Below, piece after piece: positions 23,724-32,673 of a stretch of DNA of 64,000 bases. The stretch spans positions 1 through 64,000 of the forward strand of contig NZ_BDAI01000005.1 in the NCBI RefSeq assembly GCF_002091755.1, in the 5' to 3' direction. Source of the stretch: Pseudomonas nitroreducens NBRC 12694. Its GTDB lineage: Bacteria; Pseudomonadota; Gammaproteobacteria; Pseudomonadales; Pseudomonadaceae. The notes beneath the pieces are model-generated. The model did no database searches and had not been told where the DNA came from. It saw nothing but the letters and a program-made list of their open reading frames with translations. How positions within the stretch are numbered: position 1 is the first letter of the stretch; every line of letters begins with the position of its first letter. Both the position numbers and the translations under genes were made by a program.

Positions 23724-26658
23724 CCTCACCCAGCTGATCCTGATCAGCGCCGCTTACCTGATGGTCCTTTTCGGTGTCGCCTGGATCACCGAGCGCGGCT
23801 TCATCCCGCGCCGGCTGGTGCGCCACCCGTTGATCTACACCCTGTCGCTGGGCGTGTATGCCAGCGCGTGGGCGTTCTATGGCACGGTCGGGCTGGCCTA
23901 CCAGTACGGCTACGGCTTCCTGGCGATCTACCTGGGCGTTTCCGGAGCCTTCCTGCTTGCCCCGGTGCTGCTCTATCCGATCCTGCGCATCACGCGGGCG
24001 TACCAGCTGTCCTCGCTGGCCGACCTGTTCGCCTTCCGCTTCCGCAGCACCTGGGCCGGTGCGCTGACCACGTTGTTCATGCTGATCGGCGTGCTGCCGA
24101 TGCTGGCCTTGCAGATCCAGGCAGTCACCGACTCGATCAGCATCCTCACCCGCGAGTCGGAGCCCAACCGCGCGGCGCTGGCGTTCTGCGCGCTGATTAC
24201 GCTGTTCGCCATTCTCTTCGGCGCGCGCCATATCGCCACCCGCGAGCGCCATGAAGGGCTGGTGATGGCGATCGCCTTCGAGTCGCTGGTGAAGCTGGTG
24301 GCGCTCTGCTCCATCGGCCTGTTCGCGCTGTATGGCGTGTTCGGCGGCCCCGACGGCCTGGAAGTCTGGCTGCTGCAGAACCAGGAAGCACTGAGCACCC
24401 TGCACACGCCACTCGCCGAAGGCCCTTGGCGCACGCTGCTGCTGGTGTTCTTCGCCGCGGCCATCGTGATGCCGCACATGTTCCACATGACCTTCACCGA
24501 GAACCTCAACCCGCGCTCGCTGCTCAGCGCCAGCTGGGGCCTGCCCCTGTTCCTGCTGCCGATGAGCCTGGCAGTGCCGCCGATCCTCTGGGCCGGCCTG
24601 CACCTGGGCGCCTCGACCAACCCGGAATACTTCACCCTCGGCCTGGGCATCTCGGTGGACAGCCCGGCGCTGGCGCTGACCGCCTTCATCGGCGGCATCT
24701 CCGCCGCCAGCGGCCTGATCATCGTGATGACCCTGGCGCTTTCGGGCATGGTGCTCAACCACCTGGTGCTGCCGCTCTACCAGCCGCCGGCCGAGGGCAA
24801 CATCTACCGCTGGCTGAAATGGACACGCCGCGCCCTGATCGCCGCGATCATCATGGCCGGCTATGCCTTCTACCTGCTGCTGGGCGCCGAGCAGGACCTG
24901 TCCAACCTCGGCATCGTCTCCTTCGTCGCCACCCTGCAGTTCCTCCCCGGCGCGCTGGCCGTGCTCTACTGGCCGACCGCCAACCGCCGCGGCTTCATCG
25001 CCGGCCTGGTGGCGGGCATGCTGGTGTGGGGCGCGACCATGCTCACCCCGCTGGTCGCGAACATGCAGAGCATCTATCTGCCGCTGTTCAATTCGCTCTA
25101 CGTACTGGACGACACCACCTGGCACCTCGCGGCGCTCGCCTCGCTGGCGGCCAACGTGCTGGTGTTCACCCTGGTCTCGCTGTTCACCGAAGCCAGCGAT
25201 GAAGAGAAGGGCGCCGCCGAAGCCTGCGCCGTGGACAATGTCCGCCGCCCGCAGCGCCGCGAGCTGATCGCCGTGTCCCCGCAGGAATTCGCCAGCCAAC
25301 TGGCCAAGCCGCTGGGCGCGAAGACCGCCCAGCGCGAAGTGGAGCAGGCCCTTCGCGACCTCCACCTGCCCTTCGACGAACGCCGCCCCTACGCCCTGCG
25401 CCGTCTGCGCGACCGCATCGAGGCGAACCTCTCCGGCCTGATGGGGCCGAGCGTGGCGCAGGACATGGTGGAAACCTTCCTGCCCTACAAGGCCAGCAGC
25501 GAAGCCTACGTCACCGAGGACATCCACTTCATCGAGAGCCGCCTGGAGGATTACCACTCCCGTCTCACCGGCCTGGCCGCCGAACTCGACACCCTGCGCC
25601 GCTACCACCGCCAGACCCTGCAGGACCTGCCCATGGGCGTCTGCTCGCTGGCCAAGGACCAGGAAATCCTCATGTGGAACCGCGCCATCGAGGACCTCAC
25701 CGGCGTCAGCGCGCAACGCGTGGTCGGCTCCCGCCTGGCCGCCCTGCCCGACCCGTGGCGCGGCCTGCTGGAAGGCTTCATCGATGCGCCGGACGAGCAC
25801 CTGCACAAGCAGCGCCTGTCCATCGAAGGCCAGACCCGCTGGCTCAACCTGCACAAGGCGGCGATCGAGGAACCGCTCGCGCCCGGTAACAGCGGCCTGG
25901 TACTGCTGGTTGAAGACCTCACCGAAACCCAGTCCCTGGAAGACAAGCTGATCCACTCCGAGCGCCTGGCTTCCATCGGCCGCCTGGCCGCCGGTGTCGC
26001 CCACGAGATCGGCAACCCCATCACCGGCATCGCCTGCCTGGCGCAGAACCTGCGGGAAGAGCGCGAGGGCGATAGCGAACTGACCGAGATCAGCGGGCAG
26101 ATCCTCGAGCAGACCAAGCGCGTCTCGCGCATCGTGCAGTCACTGATGAGCTTCGCCCACGCCGGCGGCAAACAGGTCGCGGCCGAGCCGGTATGCCTGG
26201 CGGACGTCGCCCAGGAAGCCATCGGCCTGCTCTCGTTGAACAAGCGCAGCGTCGACGTGCAGTTCTTCAACCTGTGCGACCCGGAGCACTGGGTGGAAGG
26301 CGACTCCCAGCGCCTGGCGCAGGTGCTGATCAACCTGCTCTCCAACGCCCGCGACGCCTCGCCGCCCAACGGCGCGATCCGCGTGCGCAGCGAAGCCTCC
26401 GAGCAAACCGTCGACCTGATCGTCGAGGACGAAGGCAGCGGCATACCCAAATCGATCATCGACCGCCTGTTCGAGCCGTTCTTCACCACCAAGGACCCGG
26501 GCAAAGGAACCGGCCTGGGCCTCGCGCTGGTCTATTCGATCGTGGAAGAGCATTATGGGCAAATCACCATAGACAGCCCGGCAGACCCGGAACGCGAATG
26601 CGGTACCCGCATCAGCGTCACCTTGCCGCGGCATCCTGGCCCGACGGCCGAGCAGTAA
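23707..26658 (+). CDS. cbrA: Sensor histidine kinase CbrA with SLC5-type transporter domain
   Basis: 983 residues. The N-terminal half is a Na+/solute-symporter-like domain with about 13 membrane segments (residues 1-500). A linker, a PAS-like region (about 640-740) and a kinase core follow: H-box VAHEIGNPITGI (His about 766), N-box INLLSNARDA, and G-boxes VEDEGSGI and GKGTGLGLALVYS. It senses carbon/nitrogen status, with histidine uptake shown in other species, and phosphorylates CbrB. The start overlaps cbrX. Confidence 0.96.
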   Translation: MLTSFSLTQLILISAAYLMVLFGVAWITERGFIPRRLVRHPLIYTLSLGVYASAWAFYGTVGLAYQYGYGFLAIYLGVSGAFLLAPVLLYPILRITRAYQLSSLADLFAFRFRSTWAGALTTLFMLIGVLPMLALQIQAVTDSISILTRESEPNRAALAFCALITLFAILFGARHIATRERHEGLVMAIAFESLVKLVALCSIGLFALYGVFGGPDGLEVWLLQNQEALSTLHTPLAEGPWRTLLLVFFAAAIVMPHMFHMTFTENLNPRSLLSASWGLPLFLLPMSLAVPPILWAGLHLGASTNPEYFTLGLGISVDSPALALTAFIGGISAASGLIIVMTLALSGMVLNHLVLPLYQPPAEGNIYRWLKWTRRALIAAIIMAGYAFYLLLGAEQDLSNLGIVSFVATLQFLPGALAVLYWPTANRRGFIAGLVAGMLVWGATMLTPLVANMQSIYLPLFNSLYVLDDTTWHLAALASLAANVLVFTLVSLFTEASDEEKGAAEACAVDNVRRPQRRELIAVSPQEFASQLAKPLGAKTAQREVEQALRDLHLPFDERRPYALRRLRDRIEANLSGLMGPSVAQDMVETFLPYKASSEAYVTEDIHFIESRLEDYHSRLTGLAAELDTLRRYHRQTLQDLPMGVCSLAKDQEILMWNRAIEDLTGVSAQRVVGSRLAALPDPWRGLLEGFIDAPDEHLHKQRLSIEGQTRWLNLHKAAIEEPLAPGNSGLVLLVEDLTETQSLEDKLIHSERLASIGRLAAGVAHEIGNPITGIACLAQNLREEREGDSELTEISGQILEQTKRVSRIVQSLMSFAHAGGKQVAAEPVCLADVAQEAIGLLSLNKRSVDVQFFNLCDPEHWVEGDSQRLAQVLINLLSNARDASPPNGAIRVRSEASEQTVDLIVEDEGSGIPKSIIDRLFEPFFTTKDPGKGTGLGLALVYSIVEEHYGQITIDSPADPERECGTRISVTLPRHPGPTAEQ

Positions 26659-26684
26659 ACGAGCACGTCGAGAGAGCTGAATAC

Positions 26685-28121
26685 ATGGCACATATCCTCA
26701 TCGTCGAAGACGAAACCATCATCCGTTCCGCCCTGCGACGGTTGCTCGAGCGGAACCAGTACCAGGTCAGCGAGGCTGGCTCGGTGCAGGAGGCACAGGA
26801 GCGCTACAGCATCCCGTCGTTCGACATGATCGTCAGCGACCTGCGCCTGCCCGGCGCCCCCGGCACCGAACTGATCAAGCTGGCCCAGGGCACCCCGGTG
26901 CTGATCATGACCAGCTACGCCAGCCTGCGCTCGGCGGTGGACTCGATGAAGATGGGCGCGGTGGACTACATCGCCAAGCCGTTCGACCACGACGAGATGC
27001 TCCAGGCTGTGGCGCGCATCCTCAAGGATCGCCAGGAGAACCGTAACGCCCCCGCCGAAGCCCGCGGTAACGCCAAGGCCGCCGAGCGTAGCAGCGGTAA
27101 CACCGCCGCCGCGGATGGCGATATCGGCATCATCGGCTCCTGCCCGCCCATGCAGGAGCTCTACACCAAGATCCGCAAGGTCGCGCCGACTGATTCCAAT
27201 GTGCTGATCCAGGGTGAGTCCGGTACCGGCAAGGAACTGGTCGCCCGTGCGCTGCACAACCTGTCCAAGCGCACCAAGGCGCCGTTGATCTCGGTGAACT
27301 GCGCCGCGATCCCGGAAACCCTGATCGAGTCCGAACTGTTCGGCCACGAGAAAGGCGCATTCACCGGCGCCAGCGCGGGTCGCGCAGGCCTGGTGGAAGC
27401 CGCCGACGGCGGCACCCTGTTCCTCGATGAGATCGGCGAACTGCCGCTGGAAGCCCAGGCGCGCCTGCTGCGCGTATTGCAGGAAGGCGAGATCCGCCGG
27501 GTCGGCTCGGTGCAGTCGCAGAAGGTCGACGTCCGCCTGATCGCTGCCACCCACCGCGACCTGAAAATGCTGGCCAAGACCGGCCAGTTCCGCGAAGACC
27601 TCTATTACCGCCTGCACGTCATCTCGCTGAAGCTGCCGCCCCTGCGCGAGCGCGGAGCCGACGTCATGGAAATCGCCCGCTCCTTCCTGGCGCGTCAGTG
27701 CTCCCAGATGGGGCGCCCGGCGCTGACCTTCTCTCACGAAGCCGAGCAGGCCATCCGTCACTACCCGTGGCCGGGTAACGTGCGCGAACTGGAGAACGCC
27801 ATCGAGCGCGCTGTGATCCTCAGCGAAAGCCAGGAAATCCCTGCCGACCTGCTGGGCATCGACATCGAGCTGGACGATCTGGAAGACGACTTCGGCGATG
27901 ATGGCGACCTGCGCCCGACCAACGGCAGCGCCAGCAATCACGAGCCCACCGAGGATCTGTCGCTGGAGGACTACTTCCAGCACTTCGTCCTCGAACACCA
28001 GGACCACATGACCGAGACCGAGCTGGCCCGCAAGCTGGGCATCAGCCGCAAATGCCTGTGGGAACGTCGCCAGCGCCTGGGCATTCCACGCCGCAAATCG
28101 GGTGCTGCGGCGGACTCGTAA
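26685..28121 (+). CDS. cbrB: NtrC-family response regulator CbrB
   Basis: 478 residues from ATG at 26685. The receiver domain has the phosphorylated Asp about 52 (IVSDLRLPG). The sigma-54 AAA+ domain has Walker A GESGTGKE (about 177) and GAFTGA (about 224). A Fis-type helix-turn-helix ends the protein. An Ala/Asn/Gly-rich linker with repeated GNA-like units joins receiver and AAA+ domains (about 122-145). It activates crcZ from the sigma-54 promoter just downstream. Confidence 0.96.
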   Translation: MAHILIVEDETIIRSALRRLLERNQYQVSEAGSVQEAQERYSIPSFDMIVSDLRLPGAPGTELIKLAQGTPVLIMTSYASLRSAVDSMKMGAVDYIAKPFDHDEMLQAVARILKDRQENRNAPAEARGNAKAAERSSGNTAAADGDIGIIGSCPPMQELYTKIRKVAPTDSNVLIQGESGTGKELVARALHNLSKRTKAPLISVNCAAIPETLIESELFGHEKGAFTGASAGRAGLVEAADGGTLFLDEIGELPLEAQARLLRVLQEGEIRRVGSVQSQKVDVRLIAATHRDLKMLAKTGQFREDLYYRLHVISLKLPPLRERGADVMEIARSFLARQCSQMGRPALTFSHEAEQAIRHYPWPGNVRELENAIERAVILSESQEIPADLLGIDIELDDLEDDFGDDGDLRPTNGSASNHEPTEDLSLEDYFQHFVLEHQDHMTETELARKLGISRKCLWERRQRLGIPRRKSGAAADS

Positions 28122-28134
28122 CAGGTCACCACAC

Positions 28135-28160
28135 TGTTACCGGAGACATGCTCCGTAACA
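28135..28160 (+). promoter_or_regulatory. Probable CbrB binding site (UAS) for crcZ
   Basis: TGTTAC, 14 bp, GTAACA forms an inverted repeat about 135 bp before the crcZ start, a normal distance for an NtrC-type activator. Further GTAAC half sites flank it at 28118 and near 28175. Agreement with CbrB site descriptions is from memory. Confidence 0.65.
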
Positions 28161-28197
28161 AAGCCGGGTTCATCGGTAACGGAAACCCGGCTTTTTT
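28160..28197 (+). terminator. rho-independent terminator after cbrB
   Basis: AAGCCGGGTTT...AAACCCGGCTT followed by TTTTTG. It separates the cbrAB transcript from crcZ and lies between the CbrB site and the sigma-54 promoter. Confidence 0.88.
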
Positions 28198-28256
28198 GTG
28201 CCTGTCGTTCGGAGGCGAATCCTCGCAAACCCTTGAAAAATAAGGATTCGCAAAAG

Positions 28257-28273
28257 TTGGCACGGCATCTGCT
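28257..28273 (+). promoter_or_regulatory. Sigma-54 (RpoN) promoter of crcZ
   Basis: TTGGCACGGCATCTGCT has GG and GC dinucleotides 10 bp apart, matching the -24/-12 consensus TTGGCACG-N4-TTGCT at nearly every position. The predicted start is 28283-28285. Confidence 0.9.
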
Positions 28274-28283
28274 TTGTTATTGG

Positions 28284-28668
28284 CACAACAACAATAACAA
28301 GCACGACCACTCAAAATAAGAACAAGACGAAACGACTCCAGCACAACAAAAACAAAATCGCGGAGGCGCAGCTAACTGATTCTTTTGGAGAAGGGTAGCC
28401 GTCGGGAGCAGTCCCGCAACCAGTCAAGAAGAATAAAACTGTCTTGAGGCAGCACGCAAAACTGGTTGGATCGCAAGATCATTGCTCACTCAGCGACCAA
28501 AGCAATCCGTTTGCTATTGAGCACCTTCCAAGTGTGGAAGGTTCCCCGAAGCAGATAGCTTCGAGGGTCGGGTCTACAAACAAAAACAACAAGCCCGGTA
28601 ATCATAATAAAAACAAAGCACGCACCTATTTGGGGGGGAGCCTCGGCTCCCCCAGTAGCTTTCGCTAC
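28284..28668 (+). ncRNA. crcZ: CrcZ small RNA, Hfq/Crc-titrating regulator of catabolite repression
   Basis: About 385 nt. It begins with CACAACAACAATAAC as in P. aeruginosa and lies between cbrB and pcnB as expected. At least six A-rich Hfq/Crc-binding stretches of AANAANAA type are visible at 28287-28300, 28313-28332, 28345-28357, 28426-28438, 28578-28592 and 28606-28618. The end is set by the stem GGGGGAGCC-TC-GGCTCCCCC (28632-28652) and a second small stem to 28668; no long T tract is present, so the 3' end is approximate. Its level, set by CbrAB, decides how much Hfq/Crc remains to repress target mRNAs. Confidence 0.9.
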
Positions 28669-28875
28669 ACCCTATCCCCTTCTCCCCGCAAGTCCCTTTC
28701 CCCAGTTTTCTTCATCATCCCACCCCACAATGCTAGAATCGCCGCGGCGCAGACGGCAGACGATTTGCTGCCAATTGTTTCCAGGCAGCAGCAGGCACCC
28801 GCTATCCTCCAGGAAACGCCGTGAACGCGCGGCGCTGCAGACGCCATCCATACACCCATTCCCGATAGTGCACAC
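28669..28875 (+). other. Intergenic region before pcnB
   Basis: Pyrimidine-rich DNA between crcZ and pcnB. A -10-like TAGAAT (28734-28739) without a convincing -35 may drive pcnB. No gene is supported; a long minus-strand frame here is an antisense shadow of pcnB. Confidence 0.4.
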
Positions 28876-30279
28876 ATGCTGAAAAAGCTGATCCAGTCCA
28901 TCCGATCCCCATTGCGCCGTCCGCGCGCTGTCCGCACTACTCCGGAAGTCGTTGGCAATCATCAGCACTCGCTGCGGCGGGAACAGTTCAGCAGGAACGC
29001 GGTGAACGTCGTGGAGCGCCTGACGAAGGCCGGCTACCAGGCCTACATCGTCGGCGGTGGCGTACGAGACCCGCTGCTCGGCATTCCGCCCAAGGACTTC
29101 GACGTGGCCACCAGCGCCACCCCGGAGCAGGTGCGCGCCGAATTCCGCAACGCGCGGGTGATCGGTCGCCGCTTCAAGCTGGTCCATGTCCATTTCGGCC
29201 GCGAGATCATCGAGGTCGCCACCTTCCGCGCCAACCATCCGGTCAGCGAAGACGATACCGACAGCGCCCACGCTTCGCGTAACGAAGCCGGCCGCATCCT
29301 GCGCGACAACGTCTATGGCACCCTGGAAGACGACGCCCAGCGCCGCGACTTCACCATCAACGCCCTGTACTTCGACGTTACCGGCGAACGCATCCTCGAC
29401 TACGCCCATGGCGTGCGCGATATCCGCAACCGCCTGATCCGCCTGATCGGCGACCCGGAGCAGCGTTACCTTGAAGACCCGGTACGCATGCTGCGCGCGG
29501 TGCGTTTCGCCGCCAAACTGGATTTCGAGATCGAGAAGCACAGCGCTGCGCCGATCCGCCGTCTCGCCCCGCTGCTCAACGAGATTCCGTCCGCGCGCCT
29601 GTTCGACGAGGTGCTCAAGCTGTTCCTCAGCGGCAAGGCCGAGCGCACCTTCGAATTGCTCAACGAATACGACCTGTTCGCTCCGCTGTTCCCGGCGAGC
29701 GCCAAGGCGCTGAAGGATGACCCGGAATACGCCGGCAAGCTGATGCGCCAGGCCCTGGCCAACACCGACGAGCGCATTCGCCTGGGCAAGCCGGTTACCC
29801 CGGCCTTCCTGTTCGCCGCACTGCTTTGGCCGGCCCTGCCCGCCCGCGTGCTGAAGCTGCAGGACCGCGGCATGCCGCCGATCCCGGCGATGCAGGAAGC
29901 CGCCCACGAGCTGATCCTCGAACAATGCCGCCGCACTGCGGTGCCCAAGCGCTTCACCATCCCGATCCGCGAGATCTGGGACATGCAGGAGCGCCTGCCG
30001 CGCCGTCAGGGCAAGAAGGCCGATCTGCTGCTGGAAAATCCGCGTTTCCGCGCCGGCTACGACTTCCTTCTGCTGCGCGAGAGCGCCGGCGAGGAAACCG
30101 GAGGTCTCGGCGACTGGTGGACCGACTACCAGGAAGCCAGCGACGGCGAGCGCCGCGGCATGATCCGCAACCTGGCCAGCCAGCCGGAAGAAGCCGGCGC
30201 AGCCCCGCGCAAGCGCCGGCGGGGCGGCAACAACCGCCGCCGTCGCGGCCCACGCACCGAAGGCACCAGCAGCGAATGA
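28876..30279 (+). CDS. pcnB: Poly(A) polymerase I
   Basis: 467 residues. The class II nucleotidyltransferase head has GGGVRDPLLGIPPKDFDVAT (about residues 56-75) with catalytic Asp pair, then the RNA-binding neck/body (RRDFTINALYFD, DPVRMLRAVRFAAKL) and a very basic Arg/Lys tail (KRRRGGNNRRRRG). It adds 3' poly(A) tails that promote RNA decay, working with PNPase (pnp is in this window). Its stop overlaps the folK start (ATGA). Confidence 0.95.
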   Translation: MLKKLIQSIRSPLRRPRAVRTTPEVVGNHQHSLRREQFSRNAVNVVERLTKAGYQAYIVGGGVRDPLLGIPPKDFDVATSATPEQVRAEFRNARVIGRRFKLVHVHFGREIIEVATFRANHPVSEDDTDSAHASRNEAGRILRDNVYGTLEDDAQRRDFTINALYFDVTGERILDYAHGVRDIRNRLIRLIGDPEQRYLEDPVRMLRAVRFAAKLDFEIEKHSAAPIRRLAPLLNEIPSARLFDEVLKLFLSGKAERTFELLNEYDLFAPLFPASAKALKDDPEYAGKLMRQALANTDERIRLGKPVTPAFLFAALLWPALPARVLKLQDRGMPPIPAMQEAAHELILEQCRRTAVPKRFTIPIREIWDMQERLPRRQGKKADLLLENPRFRAGYDFLLLRESAGEETGGLGDWWTDYQEASDGERRGMIRNLASQPEEAGAAPRKRRRGGNNRRRRGPRTEGTSSE

Positions 30280-30761
30280 GCGAGCGCGTGTACATCGGGC
30301 TCGGTAGCAATCTCGCCGAGCCGCGCCAGCAGCTGGAAGCCGCTCTGAAGGCCATGGCGCAGATTCCTGCCAGCAAGGTAGCGGTGGTTTCCCCGCTGTA
30401 CGCCAGCGATCCTCTGGGCCCGCCGGACCAACCACGTTACGTCAATGCCGTGGCCGCGCTGGATACCGACCTGGAGCCACTCGCCCTGCTGGATGCCCTG
30501 CAGACCATCGAGCTGGAACAAGGGCGCGTACGCAAGGACGAGCGCTGGGGACCACGCACCCTCGATCTCGATATCCTGCTGTTCGGTGACCGGGTGATCG
30601 ACGAGCCGCGCCTCACTGTCCCTCACTACCACATGCACGCCCGCGCCTTCGTGCTCTACCCGCTGGCAGACCTGGCCCCACAACTGCGTTTCCCCGACGG
30701 TCGTACCCTGCCCGAGCTGCTCGCCGCCTGTCCGCTCAGCAGCCTCGAGCGCCTGTCCTGA
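30276..30761 (+). CDS. folK: HPPK, 6-hydroxymethyl-7,8-dihydropterin pyrophosphokinase
   Basis: 161 residues. The start IGLGSNLAEPRQQLEAAL and the signature RWGPRTLDLDILLFGD (about residues 89-104) with the two Mg-binding Asp residues are diagnostic. It transfers pyrophosphate from ATP to the pterin, the step before FolP (encoded at 59338-60207). The 4-base overlap with pcnB couples their translation. Confidence 0.95.
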   Translation: MSERVYIGLGSNLAEPRQQLEAALKAMAQIPASKVAVVSPLYASDPLGPPDQPRYVNAVAALDTDLEPLALLDALQTIELEQGRVRKDERWGPRTLDLDILLFGDRVIDEPRLTVPHYHMHARAFVLYPLADLAPQLRFPDGRTLPELLAACPLSSLERLS

Positions 30762-30796
30762 GGCATGCTGCGCCCCAGGCGTGGGGCGCACTGACA

Positions 30797-30860
30797 GTAA
30801 CGCCGTAACAGTCCGGTAACACCTGCAATTGACTTCGCCTTTTTCGATCCGGACTATAGG
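30797..30860 (+). promoter_or_regulatory. Predicted panB promoter with GTAAC direct repeats
   Basis: TTGACT (30829-30834) with GACTAT/TATAGG around 30852-30860 is a plausible sigma-70 promoter. Just upstream stand three direct GTAAC repeats (30797, 30805, 30816). The folK-panB gap also has an inverted repeat GCGCCCCA...TGGGGCGC near 30770-30788, possibly the folK terminator. Confidence 0.4.
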
Positions 30861-30902
30861 GCCCCGTTTGCCCCTGCCCGGCGCAGAACCGAGGACACTT
30901 TC

Positions 30903-31700
30903 ATGCCTGATGTCACCCTGACCACCCTGCAAGGTCTCAAGCAAAGCGGCGAAAAGATCGCGATGCTGACCTCCTACGATGCCACTTTCGCCCACACCGC
31001 CAGCCTGGCCGGTGCCGAAATGCTGCTGATCGGTGACTCCCTGGGTATGGTGCTGCAAGGTCACGACAGCACGCTGCCGGTGACCGTCGAAGACATGGCC
31101 TACCACACCGCTGCGGTCAAACGCGGTAACAAGGGCGCACTGATCGTCACCGACCTGCCGTTCGAATCCGGCACTTCCCTGGACCAGTTGCTGCGCGACT
31201 CGGTCAAGGTGATGCAGGCCGGCGCCCATATGGTCAAGCTCGAAGGCGGCTCCTGGCTCGCCGAACCGATCGTCCGCCTGGCGCAGATGGGCATCCCCGT
31301 GTGCGCACACCTGGGCCTCACCCCGCAGGCCGTCAACCTGTTCGGCGGTTTCAAGGTGCAAGGTCGCCAGGAGGCCCAGGCGCGCCAGTTGCGTGCCGAT
31401 GCCATTGCCCTGGAGCAGGCTGGTGCTGCTGTATTGCTGCTGGAGTGCGTACCGTCCGCCCTGGCGAAGGAAATCACCGAAGCCGTGAAGATCCCGGTCA
31501 TCGGTATCGGCGCCGGTGCCGGCACCGATGGCCAGGTGCTGGTGATGCATGACCTGCTCGGCCTGTCACTGTCCGGTCGTTCGCCGAAGTTCGTGAAGAA
31601 CTTCCTCGAAGGCCAGCCCGATATACAGTCCGCTTTCACTGCCTATGTGAAGGCCGTGAAGGACGGCACCTTCCCTGGCCCGGAGCACGGTTTCGCCTGA
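30903..31700 (+). CDS. panB: 3-methyl-2-oxobutanoate hydroxymethyltransferase
   Basis: 265 residues with the family motifs MLTSYDATFAHTASLAGAE, IGDSLGMVLQGHDSTLPVT and CAHLGLTPQ. It makes ketopantoate from 2-oxoisovalerate, the valine precursor produced by the ilv enzymes encoded in this window. The stop overlaps the panC ATG by one base (TGATG). Confidence 0.96.
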   Translation: MPDVTLTTLQGLKQSGEKIAMLTSYDATFAHTASLAGAEMLLIGDSLGMVLQGHDSTLPVTVEDMAYHTAAVKRGNKGALIVTDLPFESGTSLDQLLRDSVKVMQAGAHMVKLEGGSWLAEPIVRLAQMGIPVCAHLGLTPQAVNLFGGFKVQGRQEAQARQLRADAIALEQAGAAVLLLECVPSALAKEITEAVKIPVIGIGAGAGTDGQVLVMHDLLGLSLSGRSPKFVKNFLEGQPDIQSAFTAYVKAVKDGTFPGPEHGFA

Positions 31701-32551
31701 TGAACACAGTGAAGACAGTCCGCGAGCTGCGTGCCGCCGTGGCGCGCGCCCGTAGCGAAGGCAAGCGCATCGCGCTGGTGCCGACCATGGGCAACCTGCA
31801 CGCCGGGCACGCCGCGCTGGTGACCAAGGCCGGCCAGCGCGCCGATTTCGTGGTCGCCAGCATCTTCGTCAACCCGCTGCAGTTCGGCCCCAGCGAAGAT
31901 CTGGAAAAATACCCACGCACCCTTGCCGCCGACCAGGAGAAGCTGCTCAGCGCCGGTTGCCACCTGCTGTTCGCCCCCACCGTCGAGGAGATGTACCCGG
32001 ACGGCATGGACGGCCAGACCCGCCTGCACGTGACCGGCGTTTCCGAAGGCCTGTGCGGCGGCAGCCGACCGGGCCACTTCGATGGCGTCGCCACCGTGGT
32101 CTGCAAGCTGTTCAACATGGTCCAGCCGGACATGGCGCTGTTCGGCGAGAAGGACTTCCAGCAGTTGGCGGTGATCCGCAAGCTGGTGCGTGACCTGAAC
32201 CTGCCGATCCAGATCTTCGGCGAGCCGACCGTGCGCGCGGAGGATGGCCTGGCGCTGTCCTCCCGCAACGGTTACCTGACCGACGAGCAACGCGCCGTCG
32301 CGCCGGTGCTGCAGCGCACTCTGAGGCAACTGGCCGAGCGCATCCGCCAGGGCGAGCGCGACTTCCCCGCGCTGCTGGCAGAAGGCAGCCGGCAGATCGA
32401 AGCGGCCGGCCTGCGTATCGATTACCTCGAAGCCCGCGAATCCGCCGGTCTGCGCCCCGCCACCGCAGAGGATCATCAGTTGGTGATTCTGGTTGCCGCC
32501 TTCCTGGGCACCACCCGGCTGATCGACAACCTCGCCTTCCACATCGACTGA
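31700..32551 (+). CDS. panC: Pantothenate synthetase
   Basis: 283 residues. HIGH-like PTMGNLHAGHAAL (about residues 28-40) and KMSKS-like SSRNGYL (about 186-192) mark the nucleotidyltransferase active site. It joins pantoate and beta-alanine using ATP. Its partners panB and panD flank it in the same operon. Confidence 0.96.
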   Translation: MNTVKTVRELRAAVARARSEGKRIALVPTMGNLHAGHAALVTKAGQRADFVVASIFVNPLQFGPSEDLEKYPRTLAADQEKLLSAGCHLLFAPTVEEMYPDGMDGQTRLHVTGVSEGLCGGSRPGHFDGVATVVCKLFNMVQPDMALFGEKDFQQLAVIRKLVRDLNLPIQIFGEPTVRAEDGLALSSRNGYLTDEQRAVAPVLQRTLRQLAERIRQGERDFPALLAEGSRQIEAAGLRIDYLEARESAGLRPATAEDHQLVILVAAFLGTTRLIDNLAFHID

Positions 32552-32673
32552 TTCCCCGCCCGACACCCGAATTTTCGCCTCGAAGCCGCGCCAACCGCGG
32601 CCTTGAGCGACTTCGGGTGCTCGGGCATACTCGCCCCGCTCTCCTCGACCAGAAGAAAAACAGGAGCCACGTC

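Noticed and set aside
23686..26004. Minus-strand frame of 772 codons opposite cbrA
   Set aside because: Antisense shadow of the CbrA transporter/kinase gene, with repetitive Gly/Gln/His/Arg composition and no domain.
28599..28690. CRISPR-like or simple-repeat array in the A-rich crcZ region
   Set aside because: The repeats are short A-rich Hfq-binding stretches without fixed spacer length; they fit CrcZ.
28672..30435. Long minus-strand reading frame of 587 codons opposite pcnB and folK
   Set aside because: It is antisense to two clear enzymes, has no recognisable domain and low-quality composition (Gln/Arg/Ala/Gly runs); such frames are common in GC-rich DNA with strong third-position bias.
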